A stretch of 64,000 nt of DNA, taken from positions 2,539 to 66,538 of the forward strand of contig NZ_JAMTCO010000023.1 in assembly GCF_024171925.1 (NCBI RefSeq), read 5' to 3'. Below the pieces are notes generated by a model. It was not told the origin of the DNA. It saw nothing but the letters and a program-made list of their open reading frames with translations, and searched no databases. The translations under genes were made by a program, and so were the position numbers. The stretch comes from Actinokineospora diospyrosa. GTDB taxonomy: Bacteria; Actinomycetota; Actinomycetes; Mycobacteriales; Pseudonocardiaceae. This document shows, in pieces, positions 42,558 through 51,516 of the stretch. Within the stretch, counting starts at the first letter, position 1. Each line of letters starts with the position of its first letter.

Positions 42558-43343
42558 TCACGGGCTCCAGCGCGTGAGGTCGCCGTGGACGGCGTTGTCT
42601 TCAGCGACCGAGCTCAGGGCGGTCACCGTCACGTGACCGGCGGCCAGCAGTGCCGCGTCGGTGCCCTCCGCCGGTTCTTCGTCCACCTCGACCGTGGTGA
42701 CCTCAACAGTTCCGTCATCGAGGCGTTGGACGGCGGCGCGGACCGAGCCGAACTCGGCCAGCCGCGCCCACCTGATCGGCTTGAGCCGCGCCGGGGCCAC
42801 GTTGGGCACGTTGACGTTGAACACCGTCCCCGGTGGACACTCGCGCAGCGCCGCGAGCACCTGCGCGAACACCCCGGCCGCCGTCTCCCAGTGCGGTGGC
42901 TCGGAGCGGTCCAGCGGCACGTCGAGGGAGAACGCCAGGGCGCTGACGCCCAGGACGCTCGCGGTGAGGGCGGCGCCGACGGTGCCGGAGTGGATGACGG
43001 CGCGGCCGGTGTTGGCGCCGCGGTTGATGCCGGAGACGACCAGGGCCGGGGTGGTGCCGAAGGCGCCGTGGCAGCCGACCAGGGCAATCAGGCCCGGGTG
43101 CCCGGCGACGGCGTACGCGGGGGCCGCGACGCCGGGCAGGTCCCTCGGTTCGGTCGGCACACGGCGGTGGTCCTCGGCGGCGGTCAGCCCGGCGCCGGTG
43201 CCGCTGGCCTCGACCGCGGGGGCGGCGACGGTGACGGCCAGACCCGCCAGCAGGGCGGCGCGCGCCAAGGCGTGCAGCCCCGGTGAGTCGATGCCGTCGT
43301 CGTTGGTGACCAGGACCACCTCAGCTGTGCTTTCTCCTCCCAC
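42558..43343 (-). CDS. surE: SurE 5'-nucleotidase (survival protein)
   Basis: 261 residues (E. coli SurE 253). Metal-dependent nucleoside monophosphate phosphatase. Hallmarks: VLVTNDDGIDSPGL (Asp-Asp pair), VVSGINRGANTG (metal/phosphate-binding Asn), HSGTVGAAL. The GTG start was chosen because GGAGGGG sits 8 nt upstream; earlier in-frame GTGs are also possible. Housekeeping stress enzyme with no functional partner adjacent; divergent from the SDR gene. Confidence 0.92.
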   Translation of the reverse strand: MGGESTAEVVLVTNDDGIDSPGLHALARAALLAGLAVTVAAPAVEASGTGAGLTAAEDHRRVPTEPRDLPGVAAPAYAVAGHPGLIALVGCHGAFGTTPALVVSGINRGANTGRAVIHSGTVGAALTASVLGVSALAFSLDVPLDRSEPPHWETAAGVFAQVLAALRECPPGTVFNVNVPNVAPARLKPIRWARLAEFGSVRAAVQRLDDGTVEVTTVEVDEEPAEGTDAALLAAGHVTVTALSSVAEDNAVHGDLTRWSP

Positions 43344-43743
43344 AGTGCTGTCCCCTCCCACCCAGGTGCTCACCGAAGGCCCGTGATCCAGGTTGGCACA
43401 GATCCCGGTCGCGGCGGCGACACGCCAGGTCACGCGCGCGCGGGAACCCACTCGAATACGACCTGTTCGAGCGGTAACACGCGCGCCGACCGGGGCTCGG
43501 CTCAACAGCACGTGACCATCGCGGCCGCGCGCCCCACGAGACGGGTGATGCCAGAGGACCCGAACCCGGCCAAATGCCACTCACGGTGGTCTACCGCGGG
43601 ACGGCGGGCCCACCACCGGCCGCCCGCGCGGGCCCGGACAGCGGCGCGGCGGGCCCGCGGATGCCATCCTGGCCGGGACCGCCGGTGATCACCGGGACAG
43701 GCGGACCCCGGGGACCGGCAGGCCAAGGACGGAGGGACTGCCC
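43344..43743. promoter_or_regulatory. Divergent region, surE / GDP-fucose synthase-like
   Basis: No convincing gene. It contains a perfect 14-bp palindrome CCGGTGATCACCGG (43682-43695), about 50 bp before the SDR start, a good operator candidate, and several GC-rich inverted segments around GCGGGCCC. Small open frames in it have atypical composition and no SD. Confidence 0.5.
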
Positions 43744-44733
43744 ATGCGTGCTCCGCAGCTCACCCCGGCGAGCCGGATCCTCGTCGCGGGCCACCGCGGC
43801 CTGGCCGGCTCGGCGCTGTGCAGGCGGTTGCGCGCGGCCGGTCACGAGAACCTGGTGCTGGCCACGTCGTCCGAAGTGGACCTGCGGGACCGGGCGGCGA
43901 CCAGCGGGTGGCTGGCCGAGCACCGGCCGGACGTGGTCGTGCTCGCCGCGGCCCGCGGCGGCGGCATCTTCGGCACGGTCACCCAGCCCGCCGACATCCT
44001 GTCGGACAACCTGCGGATCCAGACCTCGGTGCTCGACGCGGCCCGCGCCGTCGGGGTGCCCCGGCTGCTGTTCCTGGCCTCGGCGTGCCTCTACCCGCGC
44101 GAGTCGCGGCAGCCGATCCGGGAGACCTCGCTGATGGGCGGCCCGCTGGAGCCCAGCACCGAGTTCTACGCCATCGCCAAGATCGCCGGGATCGCGCAGG
44201 TGCGGGCGGTGCGCGAGCAGGACGGGCTGGCCTGGATCAGCGCCATGCCGACCAACCTCTACGGGCCCGGCGACAACTTCCACCCCACCTCCTCGCACGT
44301 GCTCGCCGGGCTGATGCGCCGCATCCACGAAGCGACCCAGGCCGAGGAGCCGTCGGTGACGGTGTGGGGCAGCGGCACCCCGCGCCGGGAGTTCCTGCAC
44401 GTCGACGACCTGGCCGAGGCGTGCGTGACGCTGCTGGAGCACTACGACGACCCGATGCCGGTCAACATCGGCACCGGCCGCGACATCAGCACCGCGGACC
44501 TGGCGAAGATGCTGGCCGAGACGATCGGCTACACCGGGGCCATCGAGTTCGACCCGGGCATGCCCGACGGGGTGCCGCGCCGGGTGCTCGACATCCGCAC
44601 CCTGACCGGCCTGGGCTGGGAGCCGCGGATCCGGCTGCGGGCGGGCATCGCCGCCACCTACCAGTGGTACCTCGACAACACCGCGCTCCCCCGCCAGCGC
44701 GAGGCCGTGCGCGGCCACGAGATGGTCGGCTGA
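43744..44733 (+). CDS. fcl: GDP-L-fucose synthase-like NAD-dependent epimerase/reductase
   Basis: 329 residues. Extended SDR: nucleotide-binding VAGHRGLAGSALCRRL (about 14-28), Ser-Ala-Cys-Leu-Tyr-Pro (SACLYP) and YAIAK catalytic Tyr/Lys (about 142-146), then NLYGPGDNFHP and REFLHVDDLAEA typical of GDP-4-keto-6-deoxymannose 3,5-epimerase/4-reductase (WcaG/Fcl). It would make GDP-L-fucose or a related deoxysugar for glycans or natural products. The matching GDP-mannose dehydratase (gmd) is not in the window, so the sugar is uncertain. GAGGGA 6 nt before the ATG. Confidence 0.88.
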   Translation: MRAPQLTPASRILVAGHRGLAGSALCRRLRAAGHENLVLATSSEVDLRDRAATSGWLAEHRPDVVVLAAARGGGIFGTVTQPADILSDNLRIQTSVLDAARAVGVPRLLFLASACLYPRESRQPIRETSLMGGPLEPSTEFYAIAKIAGIAQVRAVREQDGLAWISAMPTNLYGPGDNFHPTSSHVLAGLMRRIHEATQAEEPSVTVWGSGTPRREFLHVDDLAEACVTLLEHYDDPMPVNIGTGRDISTADLAKMLAETIGYTGAIEFDPGMPDGVPRRVLDIRTLTGLGWEPRIRLRAGIAATYQWYLDNTALPRQREAVRGHEMVG

Positions 44734-44761
44734 GCGCGACCAGTCCTGTGTGGACGTTCCA

Positions 44762-44783
44762 GCCCGTGGTACCGACCACGGGC
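44762..44783. terminator. Hairpin after GDP-fucose synthase-like gene
   Basis: GCCCGTGGT and its complement with an ACCG loop (9-bp stem), 28 bp after the stop; likely a terminator before the GntR gene. Confidence 0.55.
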
Positions 44784-44871
44784 CGATCCCCGGTTGTGCC
44801 CCCGCCCCCGCGTACCCACCTGCTAGGTTCGACGGCGACCGATCCGCCAGTCACGCGAGGGGGTGAGCGGG

Positions 44872-45675
44872 GTGATCCCGGCCGTCGAGCGCCCCGGCGC
44901 GACCCGCCTGGACCGCACGCGCTCCACCCCGCTGTGGGCGCAACTGCACGCCGACCTGCTGCGCCGGGTCGAGGGCGGCGAGTTCGAGCACGCCTTCCCC
45001 GGTGAGCTGGCGCTGGCCGCGGACTACGCGGTCAGCCGCAACACCGTGCGCGAGGCGCTGCGCAGGTTGCGCGCCGACGGCACCGTGGTCGCCGGGCGCG
45101 GGCACCCGCCGCGGCTGGGCAGGCAGACCGAGATCACCCAGCCGCTCGGGGCGCTCTACAGCCTGTTCGCCTCGGTGCGCGCCAGCGGCTTGAGCGCCTA
45201 CAGCGCGGTGCGCAAGCTCGACGTGCGCGCCGACGGGGTGGTGGCCAGCAAGCTGGGGCTGGAGGAGTCGACACCGCTGCTGTACCTGGAGCGGGTGCGG
45301 TTCGCGGGCGAGGCGCCGCTGGCGGTGGACCGGGTGTGGCTGCCCTACGCGCTGACCGCGGGGCTGCGGGAGGCGGACTTCACCGAGACCTCGCTGTACG
45401 AGGAGCTCGACACCCGGTGCGGGATCCGGCTCACCGGCGGGCAGGAGCGCATCCGCGCCGTGGTGCCGACCCCCGGTGAGCAGCGGCTGCTCGCCGCCCC
45501 GGAGGGCACCGCGGCGCTGGCGGTCGACCGGCTGGGCCTGGCCGAGCGCAACCCGGTGGAGTGGCGGCACACGGTGGTGCGCGGCGACCGGTTCAGCGTG
45601 CTGGCGCGGTTCTCCGCCAAGGGCTACCAGCTCGATGTCCACAGTGGTCACAACGGGCCGGACTGGTCGCGCTGA
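44872..45675 (+). CDS. GntR/HutC-family regulator with UTRA domain
   Basis: 267 residues. N-terminal winged helix (PLWAQLHADLLRRVEGGEFEHAFPGELALAADYAVSRNTVREALRRL, GTVVAGRGHPPRL), then a UTRA effector domain (about 95-255: SLFASVRASGLSAYS..., TPLLYLERVRFAGEAPLAVDRVWLP, PVEWRHTVVRGDRFSVLARF). It binds a small ligand, often a sugar phosphate, histidine derivative or fatty acid. GAGGGG is placed 9 nt before this GTG; a GTG three codons earlier is too close. Not recognisably DasR itself. The target is unknown. Confidence 0.87.
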   Translation: MIPAVERPGATRLDRTRSTPLWAQLHADLLRRVEGGEFEHAFPGELALAADYAVSRNTVREALRRLRADGTVVAGRGHPPRLGRQTEITQPLGALYSLFASVRASGLSAYSAVRKLDVRADGVVASKLGLEESTPLLYLERVRFAGEAPLAVDRVWLPYALTAGLREADFTETSLYEELDTRCGIRLTGGQERIRAVVPTPGEQRLLAAPEGTAALAVDRLGLAERNPVEWRHTVVRGDRFSVLARFSAKGYQLDVHSGHNGPDWSR

Positions 45676-46010
45676 GCCGGGTCCGCGCGCAGGTCAGCGA
45701 GCGTCTCCAGGTGTAGAACGCGGAGACGGGACGCCGGGCCCTGCTGTGCCCGGCGCCCCTACCCCCGTGGCCGTTCCCCGGCCGGTCCGGCTCGGGGGCG
45801 ACCGCGAGCCCGACGTCAACACCACCGCTGCGGCGCCGCCGGGCCCGACGCGGGCGGTGGCGGGGCGCGAGGCGTAGGTGCACGGTCCGCCTTCGGTTTT
45901 CCGCCGCGTCGGGTGGCGTCGACCGGCGGCGGGTCACGCCGTCGGACGTCGTGCCGCGCGCACCGGGGACCGCCGGTTGACTGTCCACAGTGGAGCGCGG
46001 CGGTGGTTCA
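45676..46010. other. Intergenic, no gene seen
   Basis: Between the GntR gene and the 3' end of the dioxygenase gene. GC-rich, no convincing coding sequence, no clear terminator; a short ACTGTCCACAGT palindrome at about 45979-45990. Confidence 0.4.
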
Positions 46011-46682
46011 TCAGGCCACGTTCAGCACGAAGTCGAAGGTGGCCTCCTTGGCCGACCCGACGGTGCGGACGTTCATCAGCAGCCGGGGGTCGTAGATGGT
46101 GTCGGTGTTGTTGCGCGGCTCACCGGGGAAGTACGTCTGCGTGGTGAGGATCCGACCGCCGGGGTTCTGCACCTTGACGTGGATGTGCCGGGTGCGGCCG
46201 GGGTAGAGGCCGGGCACGATCGTGGTCAGGGTGTACTTGCCGTTGGCGTCGGTGTACTGGTGGCCGCGGAAGGTGTAGCCGGAGTTGTCGTAGGCACCGC
46301 GGCTGTCGGCCTGCCAGAAGTCCAGCAGGGCGTTGGCCAGCGGCCTGCACGAGCGGCTGAACACGTAGCCGCTCACGGTGAGCCTGGTCCCGGTGGTGCC
46401 GGGCTGGATCAGGCTGGTGCGCTGCGGGGAGCCCGGCTTGAAGTACGGGCCCTCCGTCTGCGCGATGGTGGTCTGCTGGCCGGGGGTGCAGGCCAGGTTG
46501 AGCGCCTCGGCGCCCTCGGGGCGGACGTCGGCCGGGCTGGCCGCGGCGAAACCGCCCGCGGCGGTGGCACCGATGAGTCCGGCGGCGGGGACCACGAGGG
46601 CGCCGAGCTGCAGCAGGCGCTTGCGGGTGATGTTGCCCTCGCCCGCCTCGCCCGTTTCTTCCGTGGGTGGGAATTCAGTCAC
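46011..46682 (-). CDS. Exported intradiol ring-cleavage dioxygenase-like protein
   Basis: 223 residues. N-terminal TRKRLLQLGALVVPAAGLIGATA looks like an export signal of Tat type with Arg-Lys in place of Arg-Arg. Catalytic core of the protocatechuate/catechol intradiol family: Tyr in QTEGPYF, Tyr in GLYPGRTRHIHVKV and the two His of HIHVKV, the four iron ligands. Extracellular members act on lignin-derived aromatics in actinomycetes. The GTG start has AGGAGG 10 nt upstream. Divergent from LuxR-LAL 1 with 195 bp between. Confidence 0.87.
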   Translation of the reverse strand: MTEFPPTEETGEAGEGNITRKRLLQLGALVVPAAGLIGATAAGGFAAASPADVRPEGAEALNLACTPGQQTTIAQTEGPYFKPGSPQRTSLIQPGTTGTRLTVSGYVFSRSCRPLANALLDFWQADSRGAYDNSGYTFRGHQYTDANGKYTLTTIVPGLYPGRTRHIHVKVQNPGGRILTTQTYFPGEPRNNTDTIYDPRLLMNVRTVGSAKEATFDFVLNVA

Positions 46683-46877
46683 TTCGGGAGTACCTCCTAC
46701 GACGAGACCACCGGGTTGGCGATCGTCACGGATTGGCACAACCGATGCTGTTGCAGTGACAGACCCGTTGCAATCCGTGGTGATACGGGCTTAACTCAGG
46801 CGCTACCGTGAGCGGATCCGTGGTGAACGCACGCCATCCGGCTCCGCGAGTCGTTCGCCCCTGGCAAAAGGTGCAGC

Positions 46878-49649
46878 ATGGAAACGGGTCCTCTGGGAAC
46901 CACTGTGGACAGATCACCACCGGTCGACCGCGCCCCACTGGTCGGCCGGGCCGGTGAGCTGGCTCGGCTGTCCTCGGTCAGCGCGCCCGCGCTTCTGCTG
47001 GTCGCGGGCGAGGCGGGGATCGGCAAGAGCCGCATGGTCGAGGAACTGCGCGGGCACCCGGACCTGCTCGGGCACCACTGGTTGGTCGGCGAGTGCCTGC
47101 CGCTGCGCGAGCCGTTCCCACTTGGCCCGGTGCTCGACGCGCTGAAAGGTCTGGACGTGTTCACACCCCCGGTGGGGCGGGTGGACCGGGTCGAGGTTTT
47201 TCCCAGAGTTCGCGCGGGATTGGCCGAGCTGGGGCCCGCGGTGCTGGTCGTGGAGGACCTGCATTGGTCCGACGAGGCGACCTACGAGTTCCTGCGGTTC
47301 CTGTGCCGGGGACTGCCGCCGCGGTTGAAGCTGCTGGTGACCTACCGCCCGGAGAACGTGCGCACCGAGCGGCCGGTCGTCGACCTGGCCGGGTACCTGC
47401 CGCGGTGGGCGCGCGCGGTGGAGACCACGGTGCGGCCGTTGCGGGTGGCCGAGGTCGGTGAGCTCGCCGCCGGGCTGCTGGGGTTGACCCGGGTGACCGA
47501 CGAGTTCGCCACACGTCTACACGAGTTGACCGGTGGCGTCCCGTTCGTGGTCGAGGAAGTGTGCCGGGCGCTGCCAGCCGAACCCGCGCCGCGGCTGGCC
47601 GACGCGCCGCGGTCGGTGCTGGACCGGTTGACCGCGCCGGTGGCGCTACGCGGATCGATCGCCGAGCGGCTGGCGACGCTGCCGGTGGCGGTGCGCGAGG
47701 TGGTGGCCGCCGCCGCGGCGTTGGCCGCGCCGGTGGACGAACACCTGCTGAGCCGGGTCGCCTGCCTGGACAAACCGACCGCGGCCGAGGCGATCGACCG
47801 CGCGCTGGCGCACGGCCTGCTGCGGCAGTGCGCGCCGGGGTTGCTGGCCACCCGGCACGCGCTGGCCACCCGCGCGGTGATCGACCTGCTCGCCCCGGAC
47901 GAGCTGCGCCGCGCGCACCGCAACGCCGCGACCGTGCTCGCCGAGGCCGACCCCGTGCCGCACGCCAGGCTGGCCAGGCACTACAAGCACGCCGGGCTGG
48001 TCGCCGAGTGGGTGCGCCACGCCGAGGCGGCCGCGACCAGGGCGGTCGCGTTGGGCGACGGGGACACCGCGGTGGACCTGCTCGCCGACGTGGTGTCCGG
48101 CTCCGGCATCGACATCGCCACCCGGGCCAGGGTCGCGGCGCTGCTGAGCAGGGCGGCGCAACCCGGTCTGCGCCACGGTGAGGCGGTCGCGGCGCTGCGG
48201 TCGGTGCTCGCGGTGGCGGAGTTGCCCGCGGGGCTGCGCGGGGAGATCCGGTTCGGGCTGGGCATGCTCCTGGTGTCGCAGACCGGCGAGGCGAGCGCGG
48301 GGCGCGAGCAGTTGCGCACGGCGGTCGGCGAGCTCGACGAGCGGCCGGACCTGGCGGCGCGGGCGATGGCCGCGCTGGCCATCCCGTCGTTCACCTCCGG
48401 CACGATCACCGAGCACCTGGCGTGGGCGAAGCGGGCGCTGGACATGCTCGGCTCTTTCGACGACCACGCGGTGCACACCGCGGTGCACGTCAACCACGCG
48501 TCGGTGCTGCTGTACTCCGGGGATCCCGACGGGTGGCCGGTGTGGCGGGCGGCGCTGGCGCGCGGGTCGACACCGGAGGCGCGGCTGCACCTGTTGCGTG
48601 GGGCCAGCAACGGCGCGGACGCGGCGACCTGGCTGGGCTACGACGCGCGGGCGCGGGAGTTGCTGGCGCTGATCCCGACGCTGATCGACGAGGACTCCAG
48701 CCTCTACACCAACCGCCTGGTCACCGGCACCCGGTTGCGGCTGGACCTGGCGGCGGGCCGGTGGGAGGGGCTGGCGGAGCGGGTCGGGCACGTGCGGGCG
48801 GGCGCGGGGGCGCACCGGTTGCCGATGCTCGACACCGAGGCGCGGCTGGTGGCCGCGGAACTGGCGCTGGCGACCGGGTCGCTGGCCGACGCCGAGGTGG
48901 ACCTGCGGGAGATCACCGGGCACGACGCCCCGCTGACCATCCCGCTGCTGACCGCGGCCATGGCGGCGCGGGCGCGGATCGCGCTCTCCGGCGGGCGCGC
49001 GGACGAGGCGGTGACGCTGCTGGGGCCCGCGCTTAACCTGGTGCGCAGGCACGGGAACTGGGTGTGGGCGACGGCGATCGTGCCGCACGCGTGCGCGGCG
49101 ATGGTGGCCCTGGGCGACCGGAGCGGGGCGGTGGCGCTGCACCGCGAGTTCGCCGACGCCGTGGTCGACCGGGACGCCCCCGCCGCCGGTGCCGCCGCGC
49201 TGCTGGCCGCCGGGCACGTGGCGACCCGGGCGAAGGCGGCCGACCTGTTCGCCGCGGCGGAGGGCGAGTACGAGGCGATGGGGCGCCCGTACGCGCTGCT
49301 GCAGGCGCGGGAGGCGTTCGCGCAGGTCCGGCTCGCCGGTGGGGACAAGCAGCCGATGCTGGACGTGGTCACCGGCTTCACCGACCTGGGCGCCCGCTGG
49401 GACGCCGCCCGCTGCGCCCAGGTCCTGCGCAAGCACGGCGTCACCCCCCGCCACCGCGGCGGCAGGCGCGGCTACGGCGACGCGCTGTCGCCCCGGGAGT
49501 CGGCGGTGGCGCGGATGGCGGCGCGGGGCAGCACGAACAAGGAGATCGCCGAGGCGCTGTTCATCTCGGTGCGCACGGTGGAGGACCACGTGGCCAACGC
49601 CCTGCGCAAATGCGGTGTCCGCACCAGGAGCGACCTCACCTGCGACTGA
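46878..49649 (+). CDS. LuxR-family LAL regulator 1 (ATPase)
   Basis: 923 residues. AAA/STAND-type ATPase: Walker A GEAGIGKSR (44-52), Walker B VLVVEDLHWSDEAT, then a long helical, TPR-like region (about 350-850), and a C-terminal LuxR HTH (about 865-915: LSPRESAVARMAARGSTNKEIAEALFISVRTVEDHVANALRKCGVRTRSDL). LAL (MalT-like) regulators often control secondary metabolism or catabolism. AAAGGTG lies upstream of the ATG. Divergent from the intradiol dioxygenase, a plausible target by position. Confidence 0.92.
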   Translation: METGPLGTTVDRSPPVDRAPLVGRAGELARLSSVSAPALLLVAGEAGIGKSRMVEELRGHPDLLGHHWLVGECLPLREPFPLGPVLDALKGLDVFTPPVGRVDRVEVFPRVRAGLAELGPAVLVVEDLHWSDEATYEFLRFLCRGLPPRLKLLVTYRPENVRTERPVVDLAGYLPRWARAVETTVRPLRVAEVGELAAGLLGLTRVTDEFATRLHELTGGVPFVVEEVCRALPAEPAPRLADAPRSVLDRLTAPVALRGSIAERLATLPVAVREVVAAAAALAAPVDEHLLSRVACLDKPTAAEAIDRALAHGLLRQCAPGLLATRHALATRAVIDLLAPDELRRAHRNAATVLAEADPVPHARLARHYKHAGLVAEWVRHAEAAATRAVALGDGDTAVDLLADVVSGSGIDIATRARVAALLSRAAQPGLRHGEAVAALRSVLAVAELPAGLRGEIRFGLGMLLVSQTGEASAGREQLRTAVGELDERPDLAARAMAALAIPSFTSGTITEHLAWAKRALDMLGSFDDHAVHTAVHVNHASVLLYSGDPDGWPVWRAALARGSTPEARLHLLRGASNGADAATWLGYDARARELLALIPTLIDEDSSLYTNRLVTGTRLRLDLAAGRWEGLAERVGHVRAGAGAHRLPMLDTEARLVAAELALATGSLADAEVDLREITGHDAPLTIPLLTAAMAARARIALSGGRADEAVTLLGPALNLVRRHGNWVWATAIVPHACAAMVALGDRSGAVALHREFADAVVDRDAPAAGAAALLAAGHVATRAKAADLFAAAEGEYEAMGRPYALLQAREAFAQVRLAGGDKQPMLDVVTGFTDLGARWDAARCAQVLRKHGVTPRHRGGRRGYGDALSPRESAVARMAARGSTNKEIAEALFISVRTVEDHVANALRKCGVRTRSDLTCD

Positions 49650-49741
49650 AGTCCGCGCGCGGGCCGCGTTTCCGCTGGTGCGCGAGGACGCTTGTCCAGC
49701 ACACCAGCGGGATCGCGCGCGGGGCCGGGTACCGGACGGGG

Positions 49742-49782
49742 GCGAGCCCGGGCGCCGCTGGGACGGCGGCACCCGGGCTCGC
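49742..49782 (-). terminator. Terminator of alpha-lytic-type protease gene
   Basis: A 16-bp stem (GCGAGCCCGGGyGCCG) with about 9-nt loop, 16 bp after the protease stop. Its one mismatch is a U·G wobble in minus-strand RNA, so it fits the protease transcript; it may also stop LuxR-LAL 1. Confidence 0.8.
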
Positions 49783-49797
49783 GAGCGGTGCGGGCGA

Positions 49798-50934
49798 CTA
49801 GCTGGTCACCAGGCGCAGGCCGTAGACCGAGAGGATCTCGGTCAGCGGCTGGAAGTAGGTCGTGCCGCCGGAGGAGCAGTTGCCGGAGCCGCCGGAGGTG
49901 ACGCCCTGGGCCTGGGTGCCCGAGAGCCACGAGCCGCCGGAGTCGCCGGGCTCGGCGCAGGCGTTGGTGCGGATCAGGCCGCTGACGGTGCCCTGCGGGT
50001 AGTTCACGCTCTGGTTCTTGGCCTGCACCGTGCCGCAGCGCCAGCCGGTGGTGGAGCCGGAGCGGCAGATCGACGCGCCGACGGCGGCCTCGGTGCCGCC
50101 CTTGACCGCGACGGTGGTGGAGCCGCTGTAGCGGTTGACCACGCCGCGCGGGGTCCAGTTGGTGTTGGTGCGGACCCAGGCGTAGTCGTTGCCGGGGAAG
50201 GACGACCCGGCGAAGGTGCCCTGGGCGACCTGGTTGGAGCCCTTGGTCGTGGCGCCCGAGCGGCCGCAGTGCCCGGCGGTGACGAAGCCGCCCTGCACCG
50301 AGAAGCCGACCGAGCAGCGCGAACCGGAGCCGATGTAGTACGCGTCGCCGCCGCGCACGTCGTAGAGCGGGCGGGGCGACTCGGTGGACTCGACGACCGA
50401 GATGGCGGTGGCGTCGACGCCCGCGGTCGCGATGAACTGCTTGGCGGCGGCGCCGGTGCCCTGCGCGGTGGTCAGGGTGACGGTGTTGCGCTGGACGTCG
50501 ACGTACCAGCCGGTGACGCCCGCGGGCGCGGTTTTGGTGTCGAGAGCGGCTGCGGTCGCGTCGAGGTGGCGGGCGCTGTGGCGCACCACGGTCGCCTCGG
50601 CGCCGCCCGCGCGGACCTGGGCGGCCTTGCCCGAGTCGGTGACGCCGACGACGAGCTTGCCGGAGCGGGCGTCGTAGTAGGCGCCGCCGAAGGAATCGCT
50701 GAGCCGCCCGCGCAGGTCGGCCTCGAGCGCGGTGGCCTTGGTCTCGCTGTCGAGCCGGGCGATGGCGGCGTCGCGGGACAGGCCGAGGTCGCGCTCCATC
50801 GCGCTGAGGACCTCGGGGGCGACACCGGCGGTGTCGGCGGCGGGAGCGGCCTGCTGGCCGGCGAACGCGGGGATCGCGGCCACCGCGCCCGCCGCGGCGG
50901 TCAGCACCACGGCGGCGATGAGTGTGCGTTTCAC
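49798..50934 (-). CDS. Secreted alpha-lytic/streptogrisin-type protease (S1E)
   Basis: 378 residues. GTG start with GGAG 5 nt upstream. Signal peptide about 1-26, alpha-lytic prodomain (about 38-190, acts as a folding chaperone and is cut off), mature protease from about residue 191. Triad His222 (TAGHC), Asp250 and Ser332 (PGDSGGSW, the streptogrisin form). Cys pairs 207/223, 290/300 and 326/352 region fit the three disulfides of this family. Specificity typically for large hydrophobic or small residues. Between two LuxR-LAL regulators, with no operon partner. Confidence 0.95.
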   Translation of the reverse strand: MKRTLIAAVVLTAAAGAVAAIPAFAGQQAAPAADTAGVAPEVLSAMERDLGLSRDAAIARLDSETKATALEADLRGRLSDSFGGAYYDARSGKLVVGVTDSGKAAQVRAGGAEATVVRHSARHLDATAAALDTKTAPAGVTGWYVDVQRNTVTLTTAQGTGAAAKQFIATAGVDATAISVVESTESPRPLYDVRGGDAYYIGSGSRCSVGFSVQGGFVTAGHCGRSGATTKGSNQVAQGTFAGSSFPGNDYAWVRTNTNWTPRGVVNRYSGSTTVAVKGGTEAAVGASICRSGSTTGWRCGTVQAKNQSVNYPQGTVSGLIRTNACAEPGDSGGSWLSGTQAQGVTSGGSGNCSSGGTTYFQPLTEILSVYGLRLVTS

Positions 50935-51516
50935 ATGTGCTCCATCGGTTCGAGATGCAGGGGACACGGACCGGCACCGATATCGGCCCGATTTCACACC
51001 GAATGCGCTCAAGCCCTCACTCGCGACGTATCCGGTGGTGTTCCGAACTGTGCTCGCGGTGACGGCACAGGGCAAGGGGAACTTGTTACCGGATCTGCGC
51101 GCGGTGTGAAAACCAGCGATATCCAGCGCATTTCCCATTTAGCCCGAAGCGATTTCGCATTCAACGATCACCGGAATGGACCATGGTGACGCCGCGCGAT
51201 CGAAACCGGGTGTTAACTGTGGAAGCCTGGACCGTCAAGAGGTCGGACGCCGGTCCGGCGCGGCGCGAACCCCGCCGACCTCGGGCGTGAGGGTGGATAT
51301 TACCGGCGGGGTCCGCACGCACCCAGGTCGATTCGACCGCCGGCATCCGGCAGCCGAAATCCGCCATCGGAGAATCCGACCGCCACTGGCGCGGGCATTC
51401 ACCGCCGCGCGCCACGCGTGTTCCGCGAGGCTATTCGAGGAGGTCCGACCTGTGCCACCACCGTAGGTGGCGCGGCGGTGGCGGGCATCAGGGGAAACCC
51501 TCGCCGCACCCGCCGC
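50935..51516. promoter_or_regulatory. Intergenic region upstream of S1E protease
   Basis: No gene recognised in 582 bp. It is moderately AT-rich for this genome near 51070-51240, as expected for a promoter region (minus strand for the protease). No clear inverted-repeat operator; a single ATGGGAAA half-site occurs on the minus strand at about 51128-51136. Confidence 0.4.

Noticed and set aside
43383..43688. 101-codon open frame upstream of the SDR gene
   Set aside because: No SD, no recognisable protein features, lies in a divergent promoter region with a palindrome.
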